From the NCBI RefSeq assembly GCF_003264115.1, contig NZ_CP021912.1, positions 3,207,001 through 3,271,000 on the forward strand: a DNA stretch of 64,000 bases. Direction: 5' to 3'. The notes beneath the pieces were generated by a model that was given only the letters and a program-made list of their open reading frames with translations, was not told the DNA's origin and ran no database searches. Shown one piece after another: positions 18,904 to 26,440 of this stretch (positions are counted from its first letter, which is position 1; every line of letters begins with the position of its first letter). The translations under genes were made by a program, and so were the position numbers. This DNA is from Erythrobacter sp. KY5 (GTDB taxonomy: Bacteria > Pseudomonadota > Alphaproteobacteria > Sphingomonadales > Sphingomonadaceae).

Positions 18904-20081
18904 GCTGCCCTCGCCGCCTGCGCGACCAGCTTGTCGCTGCGCGTCTTGGTCCATTTGAGATCGCGCCGCAGCGCTCCGGTCAGTCGTTCGGTTGCGCCGA
19001 TCTCGGCGGCGATCTTCGCTCCTGCCAGCATCACCGTGTCGGTGGCGTCAGGATCGGCCATTGCAATGTCGAAGGTGAGCGCAACGAAATAGTCCCGCGT
19101 CGCATCGTCGATCCGCTCGACACCGATCTCCGTAAGATCGAGCGGGTCTTCCTCTACCTTGCCGAAATCGGGGAAATAGGCGCGCAGCTGGGTGGTGATT
19201 TCCTCTCCCGCATCTTCGATATCGACCATCAGCCGAACGAGAAAGGCGCGGGTCATCCGGGTCAGCTTGCTCTGCCCCAGCAGGTCAAGCGCCTCGATGG
19301 AAAGAGGCCCGTGCAGCTGCCGTTCCAGCCACGGCTCCATCTCGGGATCGCCTGTCCACCAAAGCTGGAGCGCGCGCGCCCTGACATAGGCTTCGGGATG
19401 AGAGAGCCCCTGCGACTTTCTGCCGCGCGTTTCGACCTCCTGCGCCTGTCGCAGATAGGCTTCGGGATCGACATTGGTGAGGCCGGTCATCACCTTGACC
19501 AACACCGCCACCGAAGGCTCGAACGCGCCCGCCGCAATCGCAGCGCCGCGATCGGCGAACAGTTCGGTATGAAGGCTCAGCAGCCGCGCCGTCTCGCGAT
19601 GAGAGGGCTTGGCGTCGGGATATGCCAAAGCGTGATCGAACACGCGGTTTGCGCGGTAATGCTCCCCCTCGCCAATCGACCAGAGCAGGTAATGCGACAA
19701 TTCGTGGCCCAGCAGCGCAAGCAGTTCCGCCTCGTTCAGCTTTTCCAGAATTGGGCCAAAGAAGATCATATGGATCTCGCCCGGCGTATAGACGAGGCTG
19801 GCATTCATCGTGCCATCGTTCGCCTGATAGAGCGTCACGGGCGCATCGATCCCGAGCCGCTCCATCGCGGTATGGCACGCCTTGAACACTGCGGGATGGC
19901 CGGCAGGTTCCAGCCGGTACGTATCGCGCAGCATCGCGTCTCGCGTCTCGTCAAATTCCCTGGTCTGAGCCTCGGACGAGGACCATTCCCACGCGTGAGG
20001 TTCTTCGCGCTTCAGATGCGCGATCACATCGTCATGATATCGAAAAGGCGCGAGCGAACGCTCTTTCGCAGACACTTCCAT
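18900..20081 (-). CDS. HExxH metalloprotein (M48-like) coupled to the WGR helicase
   Basis: A 393-residue soluble protein with the zinc-peptidase motif LLGHELSHYLLW at about residues 123-134 and a downstream HTELFADRGA near 171-180, giving the third (Glu) ligand in the M48-style ExxAD context. No signal peptide or membrane segment is visible, so it should be cytoplasmic. Its TGA stop overlaps the helicase ATG as ATGA, so the two proteins are probably made in fixed ratio. ATG at 20081 is preferred over an in-frame TTG 27 bases upstream. It could be a protease that processes or triggers the helicase, or a target-cleaving effector. No substrate is known. Confidence 0.7.
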   Translation of the reverse strand: MEVSAKERSLAPFRYHDDVIAHLKREEPHAWEWSSSEAQTREFDETRDAMLRDTYRLEPAGHPAVFKACHTAMERLGIDAPVTLYQANDGTMNASLVYTPGEIHMIFFGPILEKLNEAELLALLGHELSHYLLWSIGEGEHYRANRVFDHALAYPDAKPSHRETARLLSLHTELFADRGAAIAAGAFEPSVAVLVKVMTGLTNVDPEAYLRQAQEVETRGRKSQGLSHPEAYVRARALQLWWTGDPEMEPWLERQLHGPLSIEALDLLGQSKLTRMTRAFLVRLMVDIEDAGEEITTQLRAYFPDFGKVEEDPLDLTEIGVERIDDATRDYFVALTFDIAMADPDATDTVMLAGAKIAAEIGATERLTGALRRDLKWTKTRSDKLVAQAARAA

Positions 20082-20476
20082 TCCCCGACCCCAAGGTAAC
20101 CGTCTCAAACAGCTAGCTTATAAATTGAAGAGCTTAAAGTCAGGTATGCGCCCTGCACGATTAGGACTCTGCAAAGTCAGCGTTGCACGGCGTGGCGATC
20201 TGGAGCGGCGCTACGAAAAATGCCCCCGCAATCACGAGGACAGCGGGGGCTCAGTTCGGGGGGGCATCGCGGGTCATTGAACGATGCAATCACTAATATG
20301 CGCCGAACGCCAAAAGGTTGCATTGGAACGAAAATTTTCTGAAATCGCGGCTGCGATGGCCTTTCTGAAGGGCTCAACCGGCGCGAACAGAGGGAGAGCA
20401 GTCACACGCTTTCGACGCTGAAGCCGAGCGCGCAGCTTTCGGGTCTCGGGATCGGAAAGTCATATGCTGAAAGACG
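20082..20476. other. Gene-free stretch between the helicase island and tRNA-Thr
   Basis: Nearly 400 bases hold no ORF with credible start, SD and composition. The left end is AT-richer and should contain the promoter of the minus-strand metalloprotein-helicase pair. The middle holds one strong minus-strand terminator hairpin, described separately. No tRNA-end duplication, integrase remnant or transposon end was seen. Confidence 0.6.
20215..20250 (-). terminator. Rho-independent terminator, minus strand
   Basis: A perfect 8-bp GC stem (GCCCCCGC with GCGGGGGC) encloses a 13-base loop and, read on the minus strand, is followed by TTTTT. It lies about 230 bases beyond the 3' end of tRNA-Thr and probably ends the tRNA-Cys/tRNA-Thr transcript before the metalloprotein gene. 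Confidence 0.75.
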
Positions 20477-20552
20477 TGGTGCCGCTTACGTGACTCGAAC
20501 ACGTGACCCCATCATTACGAATGATGTGCTCTACCAACTGAGCTAAAGCGGC
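20477..20552 (-). tRNA. tRNA-Thr (anticodon CGT)
   Basis: Cloverleaf read on the minus strand: acceptor GCCGCTT pairs with AAGCGGC, D-arm TAGCTCAGTTGGTAGAGC, anticodon stem ATCAT/ATGAT around loop TTCGTAA (anticodon CGT), T-arm with GTTCGAGTC, discriminator A and encoded CCA. The length of 76 bases is normal. Confidence 0.95.
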
Positions 20553-20573
20553 ACATTCTCATTGCTGAGAAGG

Positions 20574-20647
20574 TGGAGGCCCGAGCCGGAATCGAACCGG
20601 CGTGCAAGGATTTGCAGTCCTCTGCGTAACCACTCCGCCATCGGGCC
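20574..20647 (-). tRNA. tRNA-Cys (anticodon GCA)
   Basis: Cloverleaf read on the minus strand: acceptor GGCCCGA pairs with TCGGGCC, anticodon stem around loop CTGCAAA (anticodon GCA), T-loop GTTCGATTC, discriminator U typical of tRNA-Cys, and encoded CCA. It lies 21 bases upstream of tRNA-Thr in the same orientation and is probably co-transcribed. Confidence 0.95.
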
Positions 20648-20800
20648 GAGCCGCCTCTTTCAAGGCGGAAGCGGCGCACTAACGATTCGGCGCGCGAAAG
20701 GCAATGCACTCATTCGCTTCAGGCGCGCAATTCTGCATCTGATGGAGATGACGCAACGTCAGTCTGGACCCGCGCGTTCGCTTTGGGCACATGGGCGCAC

Positions 20801-21580
20801 ATGACCATTGCCAGCCTTCTTGAACCCATCACCGGCAAGCCCGGCCCCGCCCGGCTCGAACATGCCGGCGACTGGATGCAGGGGCGCACGCTGTATGGCG
20901 GCGCGTCCGCTCTGGTCGCCTATACGGCTGCCATTCGCGCTTTTCCCGATCTGCCTCCCCTACGCGGGGCGCAGGTTGCCTTTGTGGCTCCGGTCGGCGA
21001 GGAGATCGAGCTTTCTGCCGAAATCGTTCGCCAGGGGCGCAATGTCACTCAGGTGCGAAGCGAGATCCGCAATGACAAAGGCGTCGCTCTCACGGCGTTC
21101 TGGCTGTTTGCTGAGGGCCGCGATGCCAACGCGCAGCGTCCGGCTGATGCGCCGGAGAACTGGCCCGGCCCGCCCGAGGAGGCAGCGCAGGCGATGAAGG
21201 GTCAGGGCCCCTCATTCATCCAGAACAATTTCGAAATTCGTTTTGGACAGGCCAAGGGCGAGGATCATGGGGCGACTGTCCGGCGCTGGGCGCGGCTGAC
21301 CGAAGATCACGATCTCGATCCGGTGAGCAAGCTGGTTTTGATGGGCGATGTCATGCCACCTGGCGCGATGCGGATTATGCAGCGCATGGGACCGATCAGC
21401 TCGATCAACTGGTCATTCAATGTCCTCGACCCGGAAACGCGCTCGAAAGACGGATGGTATCTCGCCGAGAATGCGAGCCAGCACGCCGATAGCGGCTATT
21501 CCTCGGAACGCTTGAGGATGTGGGACGCCGAGGGCAGCCAGGTGCTTGACGGCCTTCAATGCGTAGCGGTGTTCGGGTAA
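20801..21580 (+). CDS. Acyl-CoA thioesterase-like (double hotdog) protein
   Basis: A 259-residue protein resembling the TesB-like 4HBT_3 family. The N-terminal half has DWMQGRTLYGGASALVAYTAA and the C-terminal half NWSFNVLDPETRSKDGWYLAENASQHADSGYSSE, typical of a double hotdog. Such enzymes hydrolyse acyl-CoAs. The start ATG at 20801 (MTIASLLEP) is preferred over one six codons upstream. It converges with a crotonase-family gene, with six bases between the stops, so both may act on acyl-CoA substrates. Confidence 0.75.
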   Translation: MTIASLLEPITGKPGPARLEHAGDWMQGRTLYGGASALVAYTAAIRAFPDLPPLRGAQVAFVAPVGEEIELSAEIVRQGRNVTQVRSEIRNDKGVALTAFWLFAEGRDANAQRPADAPENWPGPPEEAAQAMKGQGPSFIQNNFEIRFGQAKGEDHGATVRRWARLTEDHDLDPVSKLVLMGDVMPPGAMRIMQRMGPISSINWSFNVLDPETRSKDGWYLAENASQHADSGYSSERLRMWDAEGSQVLDGLQCVAVFG

Positions 21581-21586
21581 GCGCGC

Positions 21587-22438
21587 TTACTCCACGTCGC
21601 TGAAATCGGGCTTGCGCTTTTGCAGCGCGGCCATGACCGCTTCGATCTGGTTTGGACCGCGCATGATCGCGTGCTGCTCGACACTTTCTTCCATCAGGAT
21701 TTCGTCGGTGTCCGCTTCCTGCATTACAGCGTGAAGCCGCTTGGCTGCGCGGATCGCGTGCGGGTTGCGATTGGCGATTTCAGTCGCGATCTCGGTCGCG
21801 CGGCGGTGCGGATCGTTTTCGACAAAGGTCGCAAGGCCCAGCGTGTGCGCCTCTGCGCCGTTGAATTCACGATTGGTATAGACCAGCTCGCGCAGCACAT
21901 CATCGCGCACAAGGCCGCGCCACAGGGTATAGCCGCCCATGTCGGGCACAAGGCCCCATTTCAGTTCCATGATCGCCATGCGCGTATCTGGGTGAGCGAC
22001 GCGGATATCAGCGCCGCTTGCGATCTGCAGCCCGCCTCCAAAGCACACGCCATGAAGCGCGGCGATGACCGGAACGGGCACCTTGCGCCAGACCATCGCG
22101 GCATATTGCGGACGGTTGGAGTTGCCGTTCGTCCGCTCGAGAAGCGTGGGCTCGTTCTCATCGGGAGCCTGCGAAAAACGTGACGTATCAAGGCCTGCGC
22201 AAAAGGCGCGCCCCTCGCCGGAAAGGACGACCGCGCGAACGCCCTTGGCCTTGGTAAGATATTCGCCTGCCTCGATGATTGCGGCGAACATTTTAGGGTC
22301 GAGCGCATTCATCTTGTCGGGGCGGGTCAAGCGGACCTGAGCCACGCCATCCGAGCTGATTTCGATCGACACGCGATCGTTCTCCGGCTTGGTCGGCGCG
22401 TTGGTCTGGACTTGGTTATCGGCCTCGATTTGCGACAT
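21587..22438 (-). CDS. Crotonase/enoyl-CoA hydratase family protein
   Basis: A 283-residue crotonase-fold protein. The first oxyanion-hole segment VVLSGEGRAFCAGLD and the second AALHGVCFGGGLQIASGADIRVA are clear. The glutamates that catalyse hydration in classical enoyl-CoA hydratase are not obvious, so it may be an isomerase, hydrolase or a non-classical hydratase. The C terminus (ESVEQHAIMRGPNQIEAVMAALQKRKPDF) is typical of the family. It is soluble and cytoplasmic. Confidence 0.82.
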   Translation of the reverse strand: MSQIEADNQVQTNAPTKPENDRVSIEISSDGVAQVRLTRPDKMNALDPKMFAAIIEAGEYLTKAKGVRAVVLSGEGRAFCAGLDTSRFSQAPDENEPTLLERTNGNSNRPQYAAMVWRKVPVPVIAALHGVCFGGGLQIASGADIRVAHPDTRMAIMELKWGLVPDMGGYTLWRGLVRDDVLRELVYTNREFNGAEAHTLGLATFVENDPHRRATEIATEIANRNPHAIRAAKRLHAVMQEADTDEILMEESVEQHAIMRGPNQIEAVMAALQKRKPDFSDVE

Positions 22439-22530
22439 CGTGATCCCTTACATCTGTCTTGATAAGTGTCGGCTGAAGGTGGAGCAACGCACGCGCGCTG
22501 TCCACCCGAAACGGGATGAGCCGCCTCGCT

Positions 22531-22920
22531 TCAGGCGTGGTTTTCGCGCCTGAAGGTTTCCGGTGTCGCAGGGCAATCGAGGTAGTAGCCACCCTCTGGA
22601 TGGGTCGCGAGAAGTCCGCCCAGTTCGACAGCGAGGAGCTTGCCCCTCACCCGCGCAACATGGACTGCTACGCTGTTGGTGGAGGGCTCGAAATTGAGCC
22701 GCCACACCTCGGCGAGCAACTGGCGCTTTGTCACGGGTTCGCCCGGCGTATCAGCCAGTCGCCACACCAGCTCGAACTCGCGGGGGTGAAAGCCGAGCCA
22801 GCGATCATCAACCCGCCCGTCGCGATGAATCAGGTCAAGTGTGAGGTCGCCCACCTCGCGAAATCGCGGGATGAGCAGGTCGCTGTCCGGAAACCGGCGC
22901 CTTGCGGCGGAATTCTTCAT
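22531..22920 (-). CDS. Stand-alone winged-helix (OmpR-type) DNA-binding protein
   Basis: A 129-residue protein consisting of one Trans_reg_C winged helix: LGFHPREFELVWRLADTPGEPVTKRQLLAEVW, then the recognition-helix region TNSVAVHVARVRGKLL and the C-terminal hairpin THPEGGYYL. There is no receiver domain. It is the last gene of a five-gene minus-strand cluster; its start overlaps the JAB gene stop as ATGA. It may bind DNA on signals delivered by the neighbouring membrane proteins, but the target is unknown. Confidence 0.75.
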   Translation of the reverse strand: MKNSAARRRFPDSDLLIPRFREVGDLTLDLIHRDGRVDDRWLGFHPREFELVWRLADTPGEPVTKRQLLAEVWRLNFEPSTNSVAVHVARVRGKLLAVELGGLLATHPEGGYYLDCPATPETFRRENHA

Positions 22921-23339
22921 AATTGTCCCCCTGCGCGCATCGAATAGACCGCGCCTGTCGTAAAAATAAGGTGATCGAGCAGCTCGATATCGAGCATTTG
23001 TGCGATGGCTTTGAGCTTCCGGGTCGCCTCGATATCATAAGCGCTGGGTCTACAGAGCCCTGACGGATGGTTGTGAGCGAGGATGATCCCGTGCGCATCG
23101 ACACTCAAAGCGGCCTGAAAAAGCTCGCGAATGCGCATCGAAAGGCTTCCCGCTGCGCCGTTGCCGATCGGCGTATCTCCGAGATAGGAGCGTGCATTGT
23201 CGACGAACAGGGCGTGCATCCGCTCGCATGATCCCGACGGACCCACGACCATGGCCCGCAGCAATTCGACAAGCTCGCGCTGCTGCCTGGCAAACGTTGC
23301 CCGTCGCTGTTCGGGCAGTTTGAACACCTGCTGGATCAT
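22917..23339 (-). CDS. Stand-alone JAB/MPN (RadC-like) domain protein
   Basis: A 140-residue protein with an intact JAMM metal site: glutamate in MRIRELFQAAL, then ILAHNHPSGLCRPSAYD giving His-x-His, Ser and Asp. Full-length RadC is about 225 residues with an N-terminal helix-hairpin-helix domain; that part is absent. JAMM proteins can be isopeptidases or nucleases, and the role of bacterial RadC-like forms is unsettled. ATGA overlaps at both ends couple its translation to the upstream membrane protein and the downstream winged-helix gene. Confidence 0.75.
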   Translation of the reverse strand: MIQQVFKLPEQRRATFARQQRELVELLRAMVVGPSGSCERMHALFVDNARSYLGDTPIGNGAAGSLSMRIRELFQAALSVDAHGIILAHNHPSGLCRPSAYDIEATRKLKAIAQMLDIELLDHLIFTTGAVYSMRAGGQL

Positions 23340-23908
23340 TTAAGCTCATCCCGCCAGGATGCATTACCGGAAAACAGCTGTTGCCGAGCCGCGCCGGGAC
23401 CGGCGACGCTTATGTTCGAGGGGGCCTGACCGCGCCAAAGCCGCCAGGAACGATAATCGCCATAAATGCGCGTGCGGCGGATATGCCGTCCCACACCTAT
23501 CGCGAGGAACAGAAGCTGGAACCAGCCGGGAACCAGCACCATCGTTGCATAAGCGATCGGGGCGATGATCTCGCTCATCCCCCTTGCAAGATGAGCGGTC
23601 ATGGCAAGAACCTGCATCCCTGCGATGAACAAAGGGTAGTTTCGATTGGCGTAGAGCGCCACGACAACCAAAACTATACCCGCAACCACATCGGTTGCCG
23701 CAGCGAATGTATCTACGCCGAGCAGCTGGACTCCACTCCCCGTGGCCCTCTCGTACAACCAGCCGGCAGCTTCGAAAAACACAAGCCACGTTACGGCCAC
23801 GATGCGTTCCGGCGCGGCACCCCAGATGAGCGCCGCGCCGCAAACGAAGAATGCCAGTACGTTCTGGATCAGGCCGCGGCTGTCACCATCAAGTACGAGT
23901 TCGAGCAT
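23336..23908 (-). CDS. Small membrane protein of the JAB cluster
   Basis: No family recognised. The 190-residue protein has about five hydrophobic segments (around residues 13-30, 38-55, 70-88, 92-108 and 118-138), followed by a basic tail (RHIRRTRIYGDYRSWRLWRG) that should face the cytoplasm. Its stop overlaps the JAB start as ATGA; its start lies 14 bases after the preceding small protein gene. Confidence 0.6.
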   Translation of the reverse strand: MLELVLDGDSRGLIQNVLAFFVCGAALIWGAAPERIVAVTWLVFFEAAGWLYERATGSGVQLLGVDTFAAATDVVAGIVLVVVALYANRNYPLFIAGMQVLAMTAHLARGMSEIIAPIAYATMVLVPGWFQLLFLAIGVGRHIRRTRIYGDYRSWRLWRGQAPSNISVAGPGAARQQLFSGNASWRDELK

Positions 23909-23922
23909 TGCGGCGTTCCAGT

Positions 23923-24276
23923 TCAGGCTTCGACCGGGACCTTGAGGTCTGCCGTATCGTCGAGACGCGCGGTCGCTTCCTTCGGAATGACCGTATCGAC
24001 GCCGTTTTCGCCGCCCATCTTTTCGCGGCCGATCTTGCTCAATTCATCATGGACGCGCAGCAGCGTGGTCGACATTGCTAGCGCCTGGCTTTCGGCCTGA
24101 TTGAGGCGCATCAGAGCGCGCTGGCCATCGGCGACTTCGACTTCAGGGTTCTGGCGAGCGGCAAGCATGGCTTGTTTGAGGCGGGCGCAGGCGATCATGG
24201 ATTCATCGGCAAGGGCTTCGGCTTCGCGGATAAGCTTGCGGATATTGTGAGCGTCGTTGAGGATGCGATCGGACAT
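23923..24276 (-). CDS. Small helical hypothetical protein
   Basis: A 117-residue, charged and strongly helical protein without membrane segments: residues ~5-85 could form two long helices or a coiled coil (AHNIRKLIREAEALADESMIACARLKQ). I do not recognise a family. ATG at 24276 (MSDRILND) is chosen because a GGAG lies about 10 bases upstream. It sits between a membrane-anchored HTH gene and the small membrane protein gene and may be an adaptor, but this is inference only. Confidence 0.6.
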   Translation of the reverse strand: MSDRILNDAHNIRKLIREAEALADESMIACARLKQAMLAARQNPEVEVADGQRALMRLNQAESQALAMSTTLLRVHDELSKIGREKMGGENGVDTVIPKEATARLDDTADLKVPVEA

Positions 24277-24307
24277 GGGAGGATCTCCAAACAGGCCCCT
24301 GTGCTCG

Positions 24308-24940
24308 TCAGGAAAACCCTCGTTCATCGACCGGGACGGTCGCACGTCCTTCCAACGCATCGCTAAGCGTCACCGCTGCGGTGACAGTGAGAACCACAGC
24401 AGCCAGAAAGCCGAATGCGATACCCACGATTGCTGCGAGGCGATAAAGGACAGCGTGTTCGCCGTCGAGCGCCCGGGCAACAACCCTTGGTTCGCCAGGT
24501 CGCAGCCAGGGCGCCTGTTGTTCCAGCGGGAGAACGTCGCTCATCACGAGTTCGCCCGGGTCGTTGCCAGGAGAGATATCGACGATCAGTCCCGGATTGG
24601 GGACCTGATTATTTTTGTATGCAGGTTCACTATAGGGGTTCTGATTCGATGCAACCCGTTCAGTTTCCTCGGCTTTTTCTTCCGAAGGCGCGTCTTCTGA
24701 ATTGGGATCTTCAGCATTGTCGGCCCGATAACACTCGACCAGATCGCCAAGACTTTCCGCTTCGTAGATGTCCTTAAGTGCACGGATATGCTGATTGATT
24801 CGAGTTTCCGAGACGCCCAGTTCCTGCGCGATAACCTTGATCGAGGCACGCCTGTCGATCATTTCCATAACCGCACGCTGCCGCTCGGTAAGCGGCCGAG
24901 CTTCTGGGCTAGGCATGGGAGGCTCCACCTGTTTATTCAT
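24308..24940 (-). CDS. LuxR-type HTH protein with C-terminal membrane anchor
   Basis: A protein of up to 210 residues. Residues ~17-70 form a LuxR/sigma-region-4-like HTH (LTERQRAVMEMIDRRASIKVIAQELGVSETRINQHIRALK). An acidic linker of ~90 residues follows, then one hydrophobic helix near residues 170-195. This layout suggests a DNA-binding head tethered to the inner membrane. ATG at 24916 (MPSPEARPL) has a better SD (GGTGGAG, 6-base spacing) than ATG at 24940 and may be the true start. It heads the five-gene cluster. Confidence 0.7.
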   Translation of the reverse strand: MNKQVEPPMPSPEARPLTERQRAVMEMIDRRASIKVIAQELGVSETRINQHIRALKDIYEAESLGDLVECYRADNAEDPNSEDAPSEEKAEETERVASNQNPYSEPAYKNNQVPNPGLIVDISPGNDPGELVMSDVLPLEQQAPWLRPGEPRVVARALDGEHAVLYRLAAIVGIAFGFLAAVVLTVTAAVTLSDALEGRATVPVDERGFS

Positions 24941-25024
24941 CGGGTACTCGCTAAGACAACAGACTGCTTTGCTTGTTAGTTCCGCCCCTTACACATCAAC
25001 TGACCAAGCGTTTGATAGATCGGA

Positions 25025-26224
25025 TCAAGCGGCTGAGCTATTGACCCCAACCGACGAGAGATATCGCTTAATATTACGGGCTGCCTGTCTCAGCCGCTGT
25101 TCGTTTTCGACCATGGCGATGCGGACATAACCCTCGCCTTCTTCCCCATATCCAACGCCGGGGGCGACAGCCACTTGTGCCTCGGTCAACAATTGCTTCG
25201 AGAATTCAAGGCTTCCCATCTCTTTCAATGCCGGTGGCAAAGGCGCCCATGCAAACATTGATGCCGCCGGAGTGGGGATATCCCAACCCGCGCGGCCGAA
25301 CGCCTCGACCATCACGTCGCGGCGTTTACGATACAGGTCGCGGTTGCTTTCGACAATGTCCTGCGGCCCGTTGAGTGCAGCGCATGCCGCCGCCTGTATC
25401 GGCGTGAAAGCGCCGTAATCGAGATAAGACTTAACCCGGGTCAGCGCGGCGATTAGTTGCCTGTTTCCTACCGCAAATCCCATGCGCCAGCCGGCCATCG
25501 AGTATGTTTTGCTCATGCTCGTGAACTCGACCGCGACGTCTTTTGCCCCGTCAACCTGCATGATCGAAGGCGTCGGCACTCCGTCATAATAGAGTTCGGA
25601 ATAGGCAAGATCGGACAAGACCCAGACCTGATTCTCTTTAGCCCAGGCGACCAGCCGCTCGTAAAAGGCGAGGTCGACCACCTCGGCGGTGGGGTTGGAG
25701 GGATAGCTCACCACCAGAACGCTGGGCCGTGGCACGGTAAAGTTCATCGCGCTTTCGAGCGAACGCCAATAATCCTCGTCAGGCGTCGTCGGAATCGATC
25801 GGATCGTGGCGCCTGCAATGATGAAACCGAATGTGTGGATCGGGTAGGACGGGTTAGGCGCCAGAACGACATCGCCCGGAGCCGTAATGGCGTTGGCAAG
25901 GCTTCCCAGACCCTCCTTCGATCCCATCGTCACGACGACTTCGTTTTCGGGATCGAGGTCCACTCCGAAGCGGCGAGCATAATAGTTCGCCTGAGCGCGC
26001 CTGAGCCCCGGAATACCCTTGGATTGCGAATAGCCATGCGCATCGGGTTTCATCGCGACTTCGCACAGCTTGTCGATCACATGCTGAGGAGGCGGCTGGT
26101 CGGGGTTGCCCATGCCAAGGTCGATGATGTCCTGACCCGCCTGGCGCGCCGCGTGCCTCATCGCGTTTACTTCTGCGATGACATAAGGCGGCAGCCGCTT
26201 CATGCGGTAGAATTGTTCGTCCAT
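25025..26224 (-). CDS. alaC: PLP-dependent aminotransferase, AlaC-type
   Basis: A 399-residue class I/II aminotransferase. The N terminus FYRMKRLPPYVIAEVNAMRH and IDLGMGNPD match the alanine-forming AlaC/LL-DAP-aminotransferase-like branch. The PLP lysine is in SMSKTYSMAGWRMGF, and PSNPTAEV is a cofactor-pocket segment. AlaC exchanges the amino group between glutamate and pyruvate. ATG at 26224 is chosen over one 69 bases upstream: AAGGG precedes it and family homology begins there. It is transcribed divergently from the PHA synthase gene. LL-diaminopimelate aminotransferase is an alternative label. Confidence 0.78.
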   Translation of the reverse strand: MDEQFYRMKRLPPYVIAEVNAMRHAARQAGQDIIDLGMGNPDQPPPQHVIDKLCEVAMKPDAHGYSQSKGIPGLRRAQANYYARRFGVDLDPENEVVVTMGSKEGLGSLANAITAPGDVVLAPNPSYPIHTFGFIIAGATIRSIPTTPDEDYWRSLESAMNFTVPRPSVLVVSYPSNPTAEVVDLAFYERLVAWAKENQVWVLSDLAYSELYYDGVPTPSIMQVDGAKDVAVEFTSMSKTYSMAGWRMGFAVGNRQLIAALTRVKSYLDYGAFTPIQAAACAALNGPQDIVESNRDLYRKRRDVMVEAFGRAGWDIPTPAASMFAWAPLPPALKEMGSLEFSKQLLTEAQVAVAPGVGYGEEGEGYVRIAMVENEQRLRQAARNIKRYLSSVGVNSSAA

Positions 26225-26440
26225 CTCGTGCCCTTGGCTGGTGCAACCTGAAGTGCCCAATTGACGCGTCAATGCGACCATCGGGTTACACAATCCTAAG
26301 GCATTAGCTATCGAAGTGAAGAGCCGTTTGGGCTAGATATTGAAATCTCGACGAATGCAGACCGGATTGCCACACAGCTTACGCCGTGATGAGGCAAGGG
26401 GCCGGGACTTAGCGAAACGTCACAAGGATGGCTGACACCG

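Noticed and set aside
18904..18954. Longer helicase reading starting at 18954
   Set aside because: It would overlap the upstream metalloprotein gene by over 50 bases, while ATG at 18903 forms a standard ATGA junction.
20477..20647. tRNA genes as an integration site for the 11.6-20 kb island
   Set aside because: No integrase and no visible duplicate of either tRNA 3' end near the other edge of the island.
22917..23339. RadC-like gene as evidence of a prophage or mobile element
   Set aside because: No integrase, transposase or phage structural gene nearby; the gene is embedded in a tight regulatory cluster.
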